Shown piece after piece: positions 1 through 13,270 of a stretch of DNA of 64,000 bases. Made by a program: the position numbers and the translations under genes. Positions within the stretch are counted from its first letter, which is position 1. The number at the start of each line of letters is the position of its first letter. Where the stretch lies: positions 558,001-622,000 of the forward strand of contig NW_020194559.1 in the NCBI RefSeq assembly GCF_002865645.1. The letters run 5' to 3'. Origin of the DNA: Hyaloscypha bicolor E (Eukaryota; Ascomycota; Leotiomycetes; Helotiales; Hyaloscyphaceae). A model generated the notes under the pieces. That model had not been told where the DNA came from and did not search any database. It worked only from the letters and a program-made list of their open reading frames with translations.

Positions 1-1411
1 TGGCGAACAAACGCATTGTTCGCTTGTTCCAGATTCTGTTCTGCCTAGACTCCACAAGTTACTGTTCTCCCTAAGACGAGAGCGCTGCTTGAGCATATCC
101 CTCAAGCTGCATTGACGTCCTCTACTTTAGGCCTCCATTCCACCTGCCCAGTCAACTCTTTCATGTCATCACCCCCAATCACCGCTCTAGGGACAAAGGT
201 TCCCAAATTCATCTCTAACTACGCCCCTTCCTCTCCAGCCCACTCGCCGTTAGTTTCTTTCACTCAATATTTCTATCTGATTTCTTCTCGGTCCCCTGTC
301 GGCCTCTTTTCAACACCTTCTCTTCACTCACCTCCTGGATGGCAACCCCCGCCTCGCAACCAATCCAGGCACGATAAAAACAACATGCAATTCCTTCTTG
401 GCGAAAACTTCTTGCCAACTTTCCCCTCTTCAAGGCTTGCTAACTACCATCTATCTGGCTATCGAGTTAATATCGGCGTTCGTCATTGTAATAAGGAGCT
501 GAGGAGCAAAGCTCTACGGACTAACGAGTATGGCGGTCCCAAGAAGTGTTAGGAGGTCTCGAATCGCAGCCAAAAACCCTTTTTTTGAAAATGAACTTAC
601 GTCTAGAACATCGTACTAAATATTTTCAACATCAGCAGCAAGCTTTGCAAAGGCCACAGCACCTCGACTAGTACCACCCCTCGCATGAACGAAGATCCGA
701 TTAATGTTTGCTCGTTTTTGGCAACCGATGTAATTGGTTTTCATTCTTTGTATATGTAAATTTGGAGTTCGCAAAAATAGAGGGAGCGTTGAAAGTCGTG
801 CAATGTAGGTGGGTGATTAAGTTGGCGAGCTGCTGCCGCGGGCCAGAGGAGAGGGGTATGAGTGTTGGATTTCGTAGAAGGGCATCTTGGGATTGCCAAG
901 AATATACCTATGAAAAAGTATAGTTCCAAGGTGCACTTTACATAAGCACCGAGAATATGGTTGAGGTTGATATAAGTGGCTGGACAACATGTCGTAGTTG
1001 TCCTTCAAATGGACGAAGTGTGTTGTTCGAATAAGCGACTCGCCCTGCCCCGGTCCGGCTTAACAGCGTGCGATCTTTTTGCACTGCTTTCTCCACAACA
1101 ATAAAAAATGTATTGTTCTCGAATCTCTTTGTAACTGACCTTTTTCAATACTTTGTTCTTTAGTTAAAGATGAGAGACCCAGATTCTTAGAAAGAATAAA
1201 CCTTTGTCTTATCCCAAAAACCCCGAGTGTCAAAACAAAATAATTGCGCACAACATTGTATCTCTCCCTCGGGGAGTATCGCTACCCAAACTATACCTAA
1301 GGCATAGCGCTTTGACAAGAATCTCAGAATCCGAACTCAGAAGCTTCTATTTCTTAACGAACACTTACAAAAAGAAGAAAGAGCACCAGGAAAAGAAGCA
1401 CGAAATTCAAA
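1..1411. other. Gene-poor left flank
   Basis: I see no gene I can support. The stretch has ordinary base composition; the longest open frame (112-552, plus) begins with TTG, is Ser/Pro-rich and resembles no family I know. A small inverted repeat (gcgaacaa and ttgttcgc, 3-27) lies at the very edge. It is probably 5' flank of the decayed gene at 1412. Confidence 0.4.
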
Positions 1412-1951
1412 ATGTGTCAACTTTATACCATCACCAATGCCTGCAACCACTCTCATCAAGAGCTCCAGAGATGCCATCGGGGCTGCTGGTAGGACGATAC
1501 TCCGCTAAGAGATGTCCCTGTCAGCCTTCAATATCTGTGCGACAGCTGCACCACAGACATAACAAAATCCAATATAGGCAGCCTCCCGGACTTTCCGGAT
1601 AGCACCGGCCTCCAAGAGTTTCAGGGAAGAATGGCTCGCGCTCACTATCTCGCGGAAAGAATTAATCCATCCAGCACGCATAGTCAACCACTTCCAAAAG
1701 ACCTCGAGGGAAAGCCGTTCAAGGGGCGAATTAGGAGGCAAGATCTCGAATGCTTCAAGGACATTGAGAAGATGATTCAGGTGATGTTTCATTTTCCTCT
1801 CTGCCCTGGACACTTTACCTCTTTTCAGCCCCTACAGCGGCATCTTCACCGTTGAATTGATCAAGCAGAGATCGGCCTCCTCGACGACGATCCTGTTTCG
1901 AGAGCCGAAGATGAGGATTTGGAAAGGCCTTGGTGGATGAAACATATTCGG
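1412..1951 (+). pseudogene. Decayed Cys/His + RING family member (copy 1)
   Basis: The start at 1412 reads MCQLYTITNACNHSHQELQR and then stops at TAG after 26 codons. A shifted frame continues with an LCDSC pair, a GKPFKGRI motif (about 1710-1735) and a helix like those of the copies at 19313 and 54792. The piece carrying the RING is missing: the reading jumps to a tail with PWWMKHIR (about 1925-1951), matching the PWWMTYIR tail of the 19313-20158 protein. So the N-terminal Cys/His module, the middle motif and the extreme C-terminus survive in different frames, and the zinc RING is deleted. I recognise it only through its relatives in this window. An intron could explain one frame change, but not the loss of the RING. 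Confidence 0.7.
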
Positions 1952-3174
1952 GTGACTTTCGAGATAAATAGCCCGCTGTATGTAAGATACAACCAACAAA
2001 AGTGTTTACTCTATTGTTTTGCTCCCTTGTCTATTACACTAATATAGAAGTAAATGTTCTACTATCTCCTTCGATTTTATTCCCTTAATAACTTATTACT
2101 TCATTTACAAATAAAAACCCGAAAGTAATAAAGAATATATCTTTGTCTTATAATAAAGGCACGAAGACTAAAAGTATTAGTATACTATATATTAATATAA
2201 TATGTAATTTATATTAAATGGAAGTTTTATTATTCAAGTAATACTACAAGTATAGAATTTAAGCGCACGATGATATAAACATTAAATTAAAGAATCTTGA
2301 CTCCTAATAAAGTATTTATGTAATGGAACCCTAAAGAAGAGAGCACATACTCTAAATTTTGTCGGTGTAACGGCAAGATTCGCTGGCGGCTTCCTTCCCA
2401 AAGTTCCCTGCACGGTGGTGCTAAATTGGCTGGATACTAGTCTTCTCAATATTGTGAAAATAGTTCGTTTCATCCTCAACCGCCTTAAAAATTCTGAGTC
2501 TACTTCGCCGGAATTCATTAGCTGTGCGTCTTGATGGCTCTACTAGGGGCACATGATAAGTTGACTAGCGATCATGATAAGACGACAAACCTTCCTGCTT
2601 GTTGTCCGAAACTTGCAAGCAATGGACGATACTACCTGGCTTAGGAGGCTCTAAGTCAAAGCAGCATATTCCTTCGCAAGTTGTACTCTGGTTTTCGAAT
2701 GTATCAACCGATATATGGTTGCAAATGTGTAGAATTTTGTACAGTGAACTGATCCCGCGTCGTACCCTCCTGACACCTGAGTCTGCTGCAATCACTGCCA
2801 TTTTGACTCGGGCTTTCATGTTGATCGTACCTCGCTTGATGCTTGAGGTCAAGGGTTCTCCTGACCAATCCAACTCGGTAGATTTAATCTCGGCTTCTTT
2901 AGTCACGCTATAGCAATGTCCCGCCCATTTCGCAGACCCCCGTTTGCTTGCGGGTCGTACACAGCCGGTTATAGACACCCAGGACCATGTCGGAATACCG
3001 TCGAGTGGTGAACGAGTGGCTGGGTCTCCCTAAAGAAGGCCGAAATACAAGTCAACATCCCACAAACCAGCAATTAGCTTGTATCCAAGGGAATCGCTTA
3101 GCACGCGGTAAGACACTTTCCCCTCCTAACTTCCTCGCTAATAGAAAGTATATTCTTACTATTACTAACTGTCA
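1952..3174. other. Unassigned flank of the transposon nest
   Basis: AT-rich from about 2030 to 2290, then balanced. Overlapping open frames at 2565-2978 (minus), 2599-2913 (plus) and 2987-3190 (plus) match nothing I know, and none shows a convincing start or splice pattern. I see no gene here that I would defend. Confidence 0.35.
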
Positions 3175-3314
3175 TATATACGGGTACTAGGGAGCTTAGC
3201 TTCGCTTACTCAGCGGCCCCCTTTTATTTAGCTAGATCCAGAGGCTCCCTTCAGAGCTTCTTTTAATCAGACAACTATTTATGCAAAATCACTATTCCTT
3301 ACTATTTGCGATAG
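3175..3314 (+). repeat. Left terminal direct repeat of the outer element
   Basis: Aligns without evident gaps to 18335-18474. This copy keeps more C and G (for example gcttactcagcggccccc), so it is closer to the unmutated sequence. Confidence 0.75.
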
Positions 3315-5128
3315 TTATGAGCCCGGAGCACTAGCTGTATACTTCTATTAGTAATTAGTAAGTATTCTAGTAATTACGGTTATTCTCACTACGGCCGTAA
3401 CCGCTAAAAGAACACGTTTTACCTGTTTTTCTCATCCTTTATTTCTCTCTTTAGAATAGCAGCTCTACTAGTCTCCGATATACGCCTTACTAATTACAGG
3501 AGCTTTCCTGAGTAGTATATAGGGCTTAAAATTAATTCCACCTTTTGTAATATATAGTACCTCATTAATCCCGATACTCTAGAAGCTCCTTACCTGCTTT
3601 TCGCAGAGCCCCTTATATCTCTTACTATTAATTAAATAATTAAGTAATTAAATATCGAGCGAAATACTCTATTAGCGATATAGAATACGGATGGGAGGCC
3701 GGAAGCAGAGAAGGAAGTATAACCAAAAGCTTTATATCTAGCTCGTTTTAATAATATTAAAAAGGAATACTCGTTTAGACTTAAGAAGTATACTATTAAG
3801 TAATCGAATTAGTTAGTATAAAGCTCTCGGTATTAGAATATCTGGAATTAGGTATACTATATAGTAGAACCTGCTCTGCTTATATTACATCTTAAGTTAC
3901 TTGTTTTCTAGTAGAAGCTCTCTCTTTAGAATATTATACGAGCTCTTTATAATAAATTCCAGCTATTAGAGGATAATATACAGGAATAAGTAAGGGAGAA
4001 TTATAAGAGAATTCTGGACTATAGCAAAATAGATTTAGAAGCTCCCAAAGCCTGGATCAATAATTAGTACCAAGCTCTTATATAAGCTTAAACCTACCGA
4101 GTTACGGAAGTTAAAGGGTTTCTGGTAATTAAGGATTTCCTTTAAGTAATAGCTACCAAGTTTCTACCCACTTAGGAAGTAGAGTAACTTGCTTTAGTAA
4201 TTGAAGTTAATATTATAGTAGGGGTTTTTCTTTCTTGTCCCGTAACTACTATTATATATCCTGCTTCCCAGGCATACTGGCGCTAGTTTAAGGGGTTATA
4301 TAAGACCTCCGTCTATATATATAATTAGCCTTCCTAATATATTAACCTTTAGAGCCCCTTATTTTTAACTATTTGTATTATTTCATTACTAGTACTAAAA
4401 GTCTTAAGATTATTACTTCTACTTATTTAGCTTCCTATCCTCTTTACTTCCACCTATATATCTAATACCTATATATGGTCCGAAATCCATATAATAATTA
4501 AATCCCCATTATAATATACTTAGAAAGCCCGTTTATATACTCGAGTAATATAGAAGGATCTTTAAGGCCCTAATTTAGTAAAACGAATACTTTTTATTTG
4601 GGATCTTTGCTTTTCTTACTAGATAATCTAATTTATAAGGTTACTTATATTCTTATAAGAAAATAAAAGTAGAAAAGCACCTATAGAAACCCGTTAATTA
4701 CTTTATTCTAGAGCTTATAACTACTAGTTCCTATATCAAGAAACTTAATCTATAGCCTATAAATAAATAGTTAAAGAATATACGAGAATGCTTAGTAAAG
4801 AAATACAAGAAGTTATATAGATAGCTTAAGAAGAAGAATTAGATAAAGAATAAAGGGAAGTTACTAGAAGATTTTAAGTATTAATAGTATATATAATATA
4901 GTTTCCTGGCTTTGGGCTTATAGAGCCGTCCGGAGCTAGAGCTAGGCTTTTTTAGAACTAAGTATATTACCGGAGATATCTAGAAATACTTTATTTCCTA
5001 TTTCTTTTAGTTCTATTAGCTTAATATAAGATATTAGGGAATAATGGTTTCTTAGCTCTTAATTAGAATAAATAGACTATATATATATTTCTTTTTACTA
5101 GAAATACTTTATAGAAGTAATTTACTAG

Positions 5129-5431
5129 TATGAGAGGGAAACTATAATAAGACAAAAACCTATATAAAGTATATGAGAGTATAAAATATAACTTAATAGT
5201 AAAATAATAAATTAAAAATATAAATAGTAAAGTATAAATAGTATATAGTATATAAAAGCTTAATTAATTAAATACTTATAAAGAATTATTCTCTAAGTCT
5301 ATAGAAAAACTAGCTTTCTTATATAATTTCCGCAAGTTATATATAAAAGGCTATGGCCTTTACTATATAACCTAAATCTTAAAACCGCCAAAATAATATA
5401 ATTTTTAATAAGTATGGCCTGCTATATTATA
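5129..5431 (-). repeat. 3' LTR of the Gypsy element
   Basis: Matches 17982-18284 along its whole length, including the block taagtatggcctgc near its right edge and gggaaactataataagac near its left edge. Mutations relative to the other LTR are nearly all transitions towards A/T. Confidence 0.85.
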
Positions 5432-6059
5432 TCTGACTTTCTATTTATTTATACTTGTTTCCTAAGTACTAAAAATAATAGAAAAATCCTATTTAGAATC
5501 CGAAATAATAAAATATTTAGGATCCTCTTTTATTAGTTAATCTAATTTCTTTTCTATATACCTAAAATAAGACTTATTACTCTTAAATAGTCTTATTTCG
5601 TATTCCCGAACTTGCTTAAAGATAATCTAAACCCGCTAAGCTATATTCTTATACTAAATCTAATATAGTTCTCTATATTAATTAGTATTTGCCTTTAACT
5701 ATTACTTAATTTCCGCTTTTACTATAGGATATTAAGGAGGCTTATTATAGTGAATTATATTATAAATCATACTAATATACTTTAAATAGATAGCTTTTTT
5801 GAATTTTGTATTATTTATTATATTCTTAAATTAATCTTTAATAAAAAAGGAAAGCTCTAGATAAGAGGTTTTAATAACCTTATAAGAGACTCTATTTTCG
5901 TATATTTTATCCTTAATAATAACTAGACTTATTAGAACTATAATAAAAGGCCTATTAAATAGTAAATTATTATTAAGCTATCTTTTAACTTATATATTAT
6001 CCGAGAATTAATACTTTCTTATAATTCCAGACTTATAAATTACCTAGCTAAAGGCATTT

Positions 6060-7370
6060 ATTTATCTAGTTATATAGACTATATTCGGAGTCTTTCTTCT
6101 TATTACTTTTAGTAAATACTCGCTTAATTTCTTAGCTACTTCTAGCTCAAATTTATTAGAAATAGAGGAATAATTAATGTTTTTAAAGAACTTCTTACTA
6201 AAAGTAATAGCCTTTTTATAATTTATAAGAAAAATATAGCCAATATTCTAATACTTTTTATTAAGATAGAATTCGCTATTTAAAGCTTTAGTAATAGCTA
6301 GATTTTTAGTATTGCCTTTATACTAATTATAATTAATATTTTCAGGAGTAAAGTATTAGGCTAGCTAAGAGTAAATAATTAGGTAAATAGGATACTTATT
6401 TAATATCTTATAGAATCCGAATTATATTAATAGATCTGCTATTAAAAGTTAAGAGGCTAAGATAAAGTAGCTATTACCTAGATCTCTATATATTAATATA
6501 TTATTTTTTCGGAGATAGAACTATAGTATCTTTATTTCTATTATTAAGAATTCTCGAATACTAAGCTTTTTAATTTACTTTAGGTAATTCTTTTTATAAA
6601 TATAGCTATTTATATCTAGATTAGTAATATTAGACTCAGGAATAGGAATTATAGTATTAAATTAGAGCTATAAATTAGGGCGGAATTAATCGGAAATATA
6701 GTACTTATATTTATATTATTTAATTTCCTATATTTTAAAAAAGAAATCCTATATTTTCATATTTACTTAAGTAATAGAAATATACTTCTTGCCTTTAGTA
6801 ATTTTATAGATCTTAGTAACTAGCTTTAGAGTATCCTTAATATCTTATATATTAATAGAGAAAGTATTAGCAAGTTACTAAATATATCCTATATAGGAAG
6901 CTTTAAGAAATCTATTATTAATCCTATAGTATTTTCGCTTATAGATAGGTTCTAAAATACTACTATATACTTCCTTAAAAGTATACTTATCTTATTAGAC
7001 AAGTATTAATTTCTATTTAGCTAGTATTTTACAGGTATATTTAATATTACTATTAAGTTCTCTAGACTTAATATCCTTAGTCTTTTATTTCTTAGTTCTG
7101 GGTATAATTAAGGAAGTCTTTCTAGATAATATTTTTTTTATTTAAAATAAAGGATTTCTTTTTACTTTCCTCTATTTTACTAACCTTATACTTAGTCTAG
7201 TATTTAGATCTCTACTATTTATTAGGAGTCTTAGGCTTAGCTTACTTTCTATTCTTATTAGGTTCTTCTTATTTAGTTATACTAGTTCTATTAGCTTTAC
7301 TAGTAGCTTTCTTACTAGGCTTTATTAAATTAGTTCTATTTTTCTTAGCTAGATTTAATTAAGTTAAAGC
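6060..7370 (-). pseudogene. Decayed extra open frame between Gypsy integrase and 3' LTR
   Basis: On the minus strand, long stretches become continuous if TAA/TAG are read as former CAA/CAG. Near 7100-7370 the peptide is Lys/Ser/Thr-rich (for example LAKKNRTNLIKPSKKATSK); from about 6060 to 7090 it becomes a mixed-composition sequence with segments such as LEPIYKRKYYRIN. I do not recognise the protein. It is either an additional ORF carried by this Gypsy lineage or a separate same-strand element inserted inside it. No flanking repeats of its own were found. Confidence 0.5.
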
Positions 7371-10300
7371 TAAAATTATAATAGAGGCCTATTCTCTAGG
7401 CTTATTTCGGAAAGCAGGAAAAGGCTTATTACTATAAGCTTCTTTAATTAGGATTCCGGAAGTATTAAAAATATACTATCTAGCTTTAAAGTTATTAGCT
7501 AATAGTAGCTTAAACTCTAATTCTCTAGATTCCGAAATAGCTTCTATATACTTGAGTATCTTAGTAATATCTAATTTAGTAAATATACTAGTATTCTAAT
7601 ATTTCTTATTCTTAATATATTCTAAAGTAGCTTTATTAATTAACTAAATAGCTTTATATACTAAAGCTTTTATCTTAAAAAGAGAATATAACTTCTTATA
7701 AATATTCTTACTAAAATTATTATAAATATTATTAATATATTAGCCAAAAGCTTTACTATATAATATAACTCTATTCTAACCCTTAGTTTCTAGACTATTT
7801 ACTATAGTCTTAATCTTATTAAACTTCTCTTATCTACCTTTGGAAATATTTTTAATAATATTCTCGAATTCCCTATTATTAGCTTAGTAATTCTTTAGCT
7901 CCTCCTTAGTTAATCCCAGTCTAGTTCCGTCTCTAATAAAGGTTTTCTATTTCAAGAGCTTATTATATATACTATTTAGCTTATCTAGAATATTTGTATT
8001 AAATTCGGTAATTATAGCTATCTTTTCTAGTATTAGTAGGCCTTCTATAACTGCTCAAGCTTCTTTAATACTTTAAACTTTAATACTATTAATCTATAGG
8101 CTTTTAATAATATTATAGCTTATAAGAACTAGCTATTATATTTTACTAGCTTAAGGAATCTATATTTCGGCTATTTTATTATTTTTAATAGGTTATAAAA
8201 GTATTATTAGTATAATAGTTATAGGTTATAAAGTTAAAGGTTCTCGAGATTATAAGAATTTCTTTTAAGTATATTCCAAAATAAAAAGTAAATTAGAATA
8301 GTTTTAGATTATATAAAGGTATTATATATATTCGAGTTTTTCTTTCTTTCTAGTAAGAAAATAAAGCTAAAATAGTAATATATATAATAGGGAAAGTAGA
8401 TATAATAATTAGATATATTTAAAGTAATATAGTTATAAATTAGAAATAATTATAGAAAGTAAAATATAGAATTAGGCTTCTATTACAGAAAAGAATATAA
8501 ATATATATATCTAAAAAAAATATAATTAAGGAAATAGTTAAGGCAGGTTAAACTAAATAGTAATAATAAGGAAATAAGAAAATAATATAATAGAAATATA
8601 AATATAGTAATAATATTTAAAATATTAAAATATAAAAGAAAATAATAAAATTTTTATAATATAGGTATATTCTAATTCCCTATTTATTTAGAGATATCCC
8701 TATTAATTCAAAAAATAGTATAAAAGAAGAGAAATAATATAGGAAATATATAAAAAGTAAGATATATAAGTATACTAAAGATATTAGGGAAAATATAAAA
8801 TAAGTATTAATAAAAAAGAAGTTAGAATAATAGAATTAAAAAATAACTTAGAATAAAGTATTACTCTTTCTAAAACTAATTCATATCTCTTCTAAAGGCT
8901 AATTATATTTATTTAGTACTTATTAAAGTCGACTTTATATAATATAAAACTATTTAGTTAGTTAGGACTTTAAAGTAATATTTATATTTATAAAAATAAT
9001 ACTAAAGATATTAGGATATATAGAAAAAAGAATTATAAGATAATATAAATAGGATTTATAATACTATTATTAAATTTAGAATAATTAATATTAAAGTTAA
9101 TATAGAATATAGAAAGATTAGATATCCTGAATTAGTATTAAGAATATAGTATTAAAAGTATTTTCTTAATTATTTAGATAATATTTAATAATAGGAAATA
9201 GATTAATAGTAAGAAATAGTAAATTATACTAGCTTTTTAAAGAAGTAATTAGTTCCTAGTAATAAAATAGTATTATAGTTAGAGAATAAGTTCTATATAA
9301 GAAAAGTTTTCTTATATAAAAGTAGGAATATATAATATACTAATTAAGCCTTGGTATTAGTTTTAAGAACAGCTATAGTTATATTAAAGAGAAATAGGTT
9401 TTCTAATATAAGATAGGCTTTAAATAAGTAGATCTAGTTTATCTAATATTTAATAGATTCCTAGAATTATATATTATTAAGTATTTTCGGAAATAATTAT
9501 TGGGTTTAATAAGGTTTCTCTTTTTTCTTATAGGGCTTCTAGTTTATTTATTTTATTTATATATAATTTCTAATTAGGAAATTTATTTAAATATTATAAG
9601 GAAACTTATAATAGTAGTTTAAGTTAAAGTTAAGATCTATAGATATTATAGTTAAGCTTTAGACTAGTATAAGCTATAAGAATAGCTAGGTAAAAGAATA
9701 AGTAAAGCTTTTAAAAGATTTCTAGTTTAGTAAGACATATATAAAAGGCCTCTTTCTTTCTTCTCTTCTCTCCCTATTTCTAAATATAGGTACTATTTAT
9801 TATTATGGTTCGGAATTAAGAATTTATAAAATAACCTCTCGATTTTCTATTTATTTTTATACTAAAAGAAATTCTTTATATTTAATTTCCAAAATCCAGT
9901 AGTAGAATTTCATATATTAAGAATACTATCTAGTAATAATAATTAGATAATAGTAAGAAATAAATAATAATAAAGCTCGTCCGATTTCTAGAATAATAGT
10001 TTAATAATAATATTTTCTAAAAGTTATAAATAATAGTTAAAAGAAAAATTCAAAAAATATATAAGAAATTAAAAATAATAAGCTTTATTTTAGATTAAGA
10101 AAAGTTCCTATTATTAGATACTTCTTCCTAATCTTCTATAAAGAAAATATATTTTATTTTCTCTAATTTTAGTAATTCTAGAATATATATAATAATACTA
10201 ATAGCTTTCTCGATTTCCTAAATACTATTTTGCTTATAGTATTCTATAACTACTTCTCTTTCTAGTTCTATATCTATTTTAAAACGTTTATTTATAAATA

Positions 10301-10899
10301 TATATTTATTATTAATTTTATTTTTAGGGAAATACTAGAATTTATTTCTTTTAATAAACTATTTAAATTAATTCCTAGTATATATTCTTTGGAATATAAT
10401 ACTATTAAGTTCTTCTAGTATATAATATTCTTTTAATTAATTCATATATTTTACTTTATATAAACTAAACTAATAATATAATAGCTTTATATTCTTTAAC
10501 TTATCTTAATTTATTAATTTAATATTATATATAAGAATTAGATTTTTTTCGGAAATAGGCTTTAAATAAATCTAGTAAGTAGTATTAAATTACTTCTTTT
10601 CCTCTCGGTATTTTTTATTTTTCTTTATTCTAGCTTCTTTAATATCTTTATTTCTTATTTATATTTGCTTTATATATATTTTTAGAAGTATTTCTCTATT
10701 ATAGACTTTGTCTTATTTAAGTATTCTCTAGGTTAGAAAGTATATTTCTATAAGTAATATAGCTTCTTTATTATAAACTATATAAAAAGAAATAAATCTA
10801 GTTAGTTTATATATAATAACTCGATTAGTAAATAGAATATATAATAGTAAATCTATCTAAGGCTTCTTTTTACCTATTATAAGTATAATAAGTACTTAA

Positions 10900-11100
10900 A
10901 TAATTAATTAATATTCTTTTTTAATTATATTATTTCTTTTAGAATTATAGGCTAAAATAATAATTCTATTAATTCCTAGCTTATTAAGTTCCTAAATTAC
11001 TATTTTTTTTAAATTCCGATTTACTATTTACCTTAAGCTATTTAAATAAACTATATTTATAAATAATTTCTTCCTAAATAAACTTAGTAATCTTCTTACT
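10900..11100 (-). pseudogene. Gypsy integrase core remnant
   Basis: The minus strand gives EEIIYKYSLFK, then LKVNSKSEFKK and, after a frame shift, LGINRIIILAYNSK. These fit the fungal Gypsy integrase pattern in which a VDGGPEF-type segment carries the second acidic residue and LGI...SAY.S.ANG..ER precedes the third. Here the Asp is Asn and the glycines are Ser/Lys, again transition damage. It lies about 1.9 kb downstream (leftwards) of the RT, the expected order. Confidence 0.7.
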
Positions 11101-12759
11101 AGTTAGGTTCTTTAAAAGTCTAGCCTTAATCTATCCTGAGAAATTATTTCTAGTAATAACTAATAAGTTATATCTTTTATAATCTAGTAGTTTAATTATA
11201 TTAATCCCAAGATAATAAAAAAGGAATATAGCTTTTATTAGATATAAAGCTTCTTCTTATCTTCTTTTACTCTTATATTAATAGACTTTACAGGTACTAA
11301 TATACTTTTATATATAGTTATAGTAATCTTTCTAGTAATAGTAGCTAGTTACTAAATAAAAAGTACTTTTTCTTCTAGTATATCTAATTTTATTATATAG
11401 CTCTTTAATAATAATTTCTCTTTACTTTTAATTATTAATAATAAGTCGAGGCAGGTATACTTTAGATATAATTCTCTATAATAATTAATCTCTTATATTA
11501 TAATTTAAAGCTTTCCTACTTAACTTTTGAAACTTAGTTCTAGATATTTCTTCTAGTCTAAAAAATATTATAAGATATTATATAATATTCTAGTATTATT
11601 TAGAATAGCTATTATTTAAGAGATCTAGTAAAATAGTTAGGTTATTAAATAAAATATAAAAGTTAGTATTATTATTTACTATTTTACTAGAGATTATATA
11701 TAAAAGGCTATAGCCTTTATTATATAACTTCCGGAATTTATTATTTTTTAATATTACTAATTTGCTTCCAGATATAGTAAGGCTTTAATTATTAATCTCT
11801 AGTAACTAAATACTATTATTTAAATATCTAATAAAAGTCTTAGAAATCTAATTTCTTAAAATAATATTATATAACTAAACCGGAACTGCTTTCTTTATTC
11901 AAATTTTCTGCCTAATAAATATTATTCTAATAGTATTAAGCTCTATTACTAATTATTTATTAATATCCTTATTATCTTTAGTATTACCTTTTTATTATAG
12001 ATATCTTAATAATTTATTAGTAGTAATATATTTGGTTCCCTTAATATACTTAACTTTAAAGTTAAATAACTAAATCTATACTAGCTAGTAAGTAACTAGA
12101 GCTTTAGGAAAATCTATAGCTATTTTATTTAGTTATATAACAAGTATATTAGTATCTAGTTTAAGAATAAAATAAACTTTATATAGCTAGAATTATACTT
12201 TTTATAAATACTTTACTAGCCCTTAGTATTCTCTCTTAATAATATTATATTTCTATTTAGTATTATTTTAGATTCTAGATTTATATTATATAACTTTCTT
12301 TTTCTCTTTATTATTATATTAACTAAGAGTTCTACCTTATCTATTTAGGCTAGTATCTATTACTAATATAATTATTCCCTAATCTTCTAATAAATTATAG
12401 TATAACTTATAAAGTATTAAAATAGTAATAAGCTTTTTCTAAAGAATTTATATAGCTTGCTTTTATTTATTATTTCAGTTCTATATTATACTCTTTCTTA
12501 TTAAGTAGTAAATAGGTTTAGTAATAATTATAAAGCCTTTAATTCAAATATAATAGTAAATAATAATTCTAATAAATACCTTGCCTTTAGTTATACTATT
12601 ATAATACTTCTATTTTAAGATCTTAGTAATTCCTGAGCTTAAAGAACTTCTTCTAAATACTTTATAAATAAAGCTAATAATAACTATATTATTATAATAG
12701 AACTATAATTTTTCTTCTATATTAGCTCTAGCTTATTTAATTCTATTTAGGATTATATC

Positions 12760-13270
12760 TAGGTTTTAAAAATATTCAAATATAAAATACCGAATTCTAG
12801 GTAAAATAAGCTACTTATTATAGTTTATATAAGGTTTCTTAACTCTAATATTATTAATAAATAATATAGTAATTTTAGGAAATAGATTCTTTAGAATAAT
12901 TATAATAATTCATATAAACTATATAATAGAATTAGTAGCTTCCTGAGATAGTATAATTATTCTTAATAGTTCTAGAGATATTATAAATATAATTAAATCT
13001 TTATTATAAGTATCTAGTATAAGTTAATTATATCTAGAAAAGAAATTAATTAGAGAAATATAAATATATCTAGTAAATTTCTCCGAGATCTTATTAGTAA
13101 ATAGAAATAAGTTAGTATTTTATAGGATTACTAAATTCGTCTTTATAATAGTATTAATTAGTCTATAAGTTCTAGTAATCTTTTTTATAACTAAGAACTA
13201 TAGATTTCAGTAAAATCTATTATATTTCTTAAGGATTTTATAATCTAGATATTCTAATAATATTTTTATT
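12760..13270 (-). pseudogene. Gypsy reverse transcriptase remnant
   Basis: Reading the minus strand through nonsense codons gives ordered blocks typical of fungal Gypsy RT: an ILKKYN-like segment, FLVIKK followed by TYRLIN (the FLVPKKDGTYRLIND block), LINFFSRYNQL (the DFFSGYDQ block, the Q read from a stop), ATNSI and then LFINNIRVK (the position of the LDDIGVKG catalytic block). The catalytic aspartates are now asparagines or lost, as C-to-T on the template strand would cause. Non-functional. The assignment rests on block order and spacing, not on a search. Confidence 0.8.

Noticed and set aside
112..552. 146-codon open frame on the plus strand near the left edge
   Set aside because: It starts at a non-ATG codon, is low-complexity Ser/Pro-rich and shows no domain, signal peptide or splice pattern.
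11690..11745. A possible third Gypsy LTR (tatatataaaaggctatagcc)
   Set aside because: Only about 35 bp resembles the LTR and the surrounding sequence does not align, so it may be chance in AT-rich DNA.
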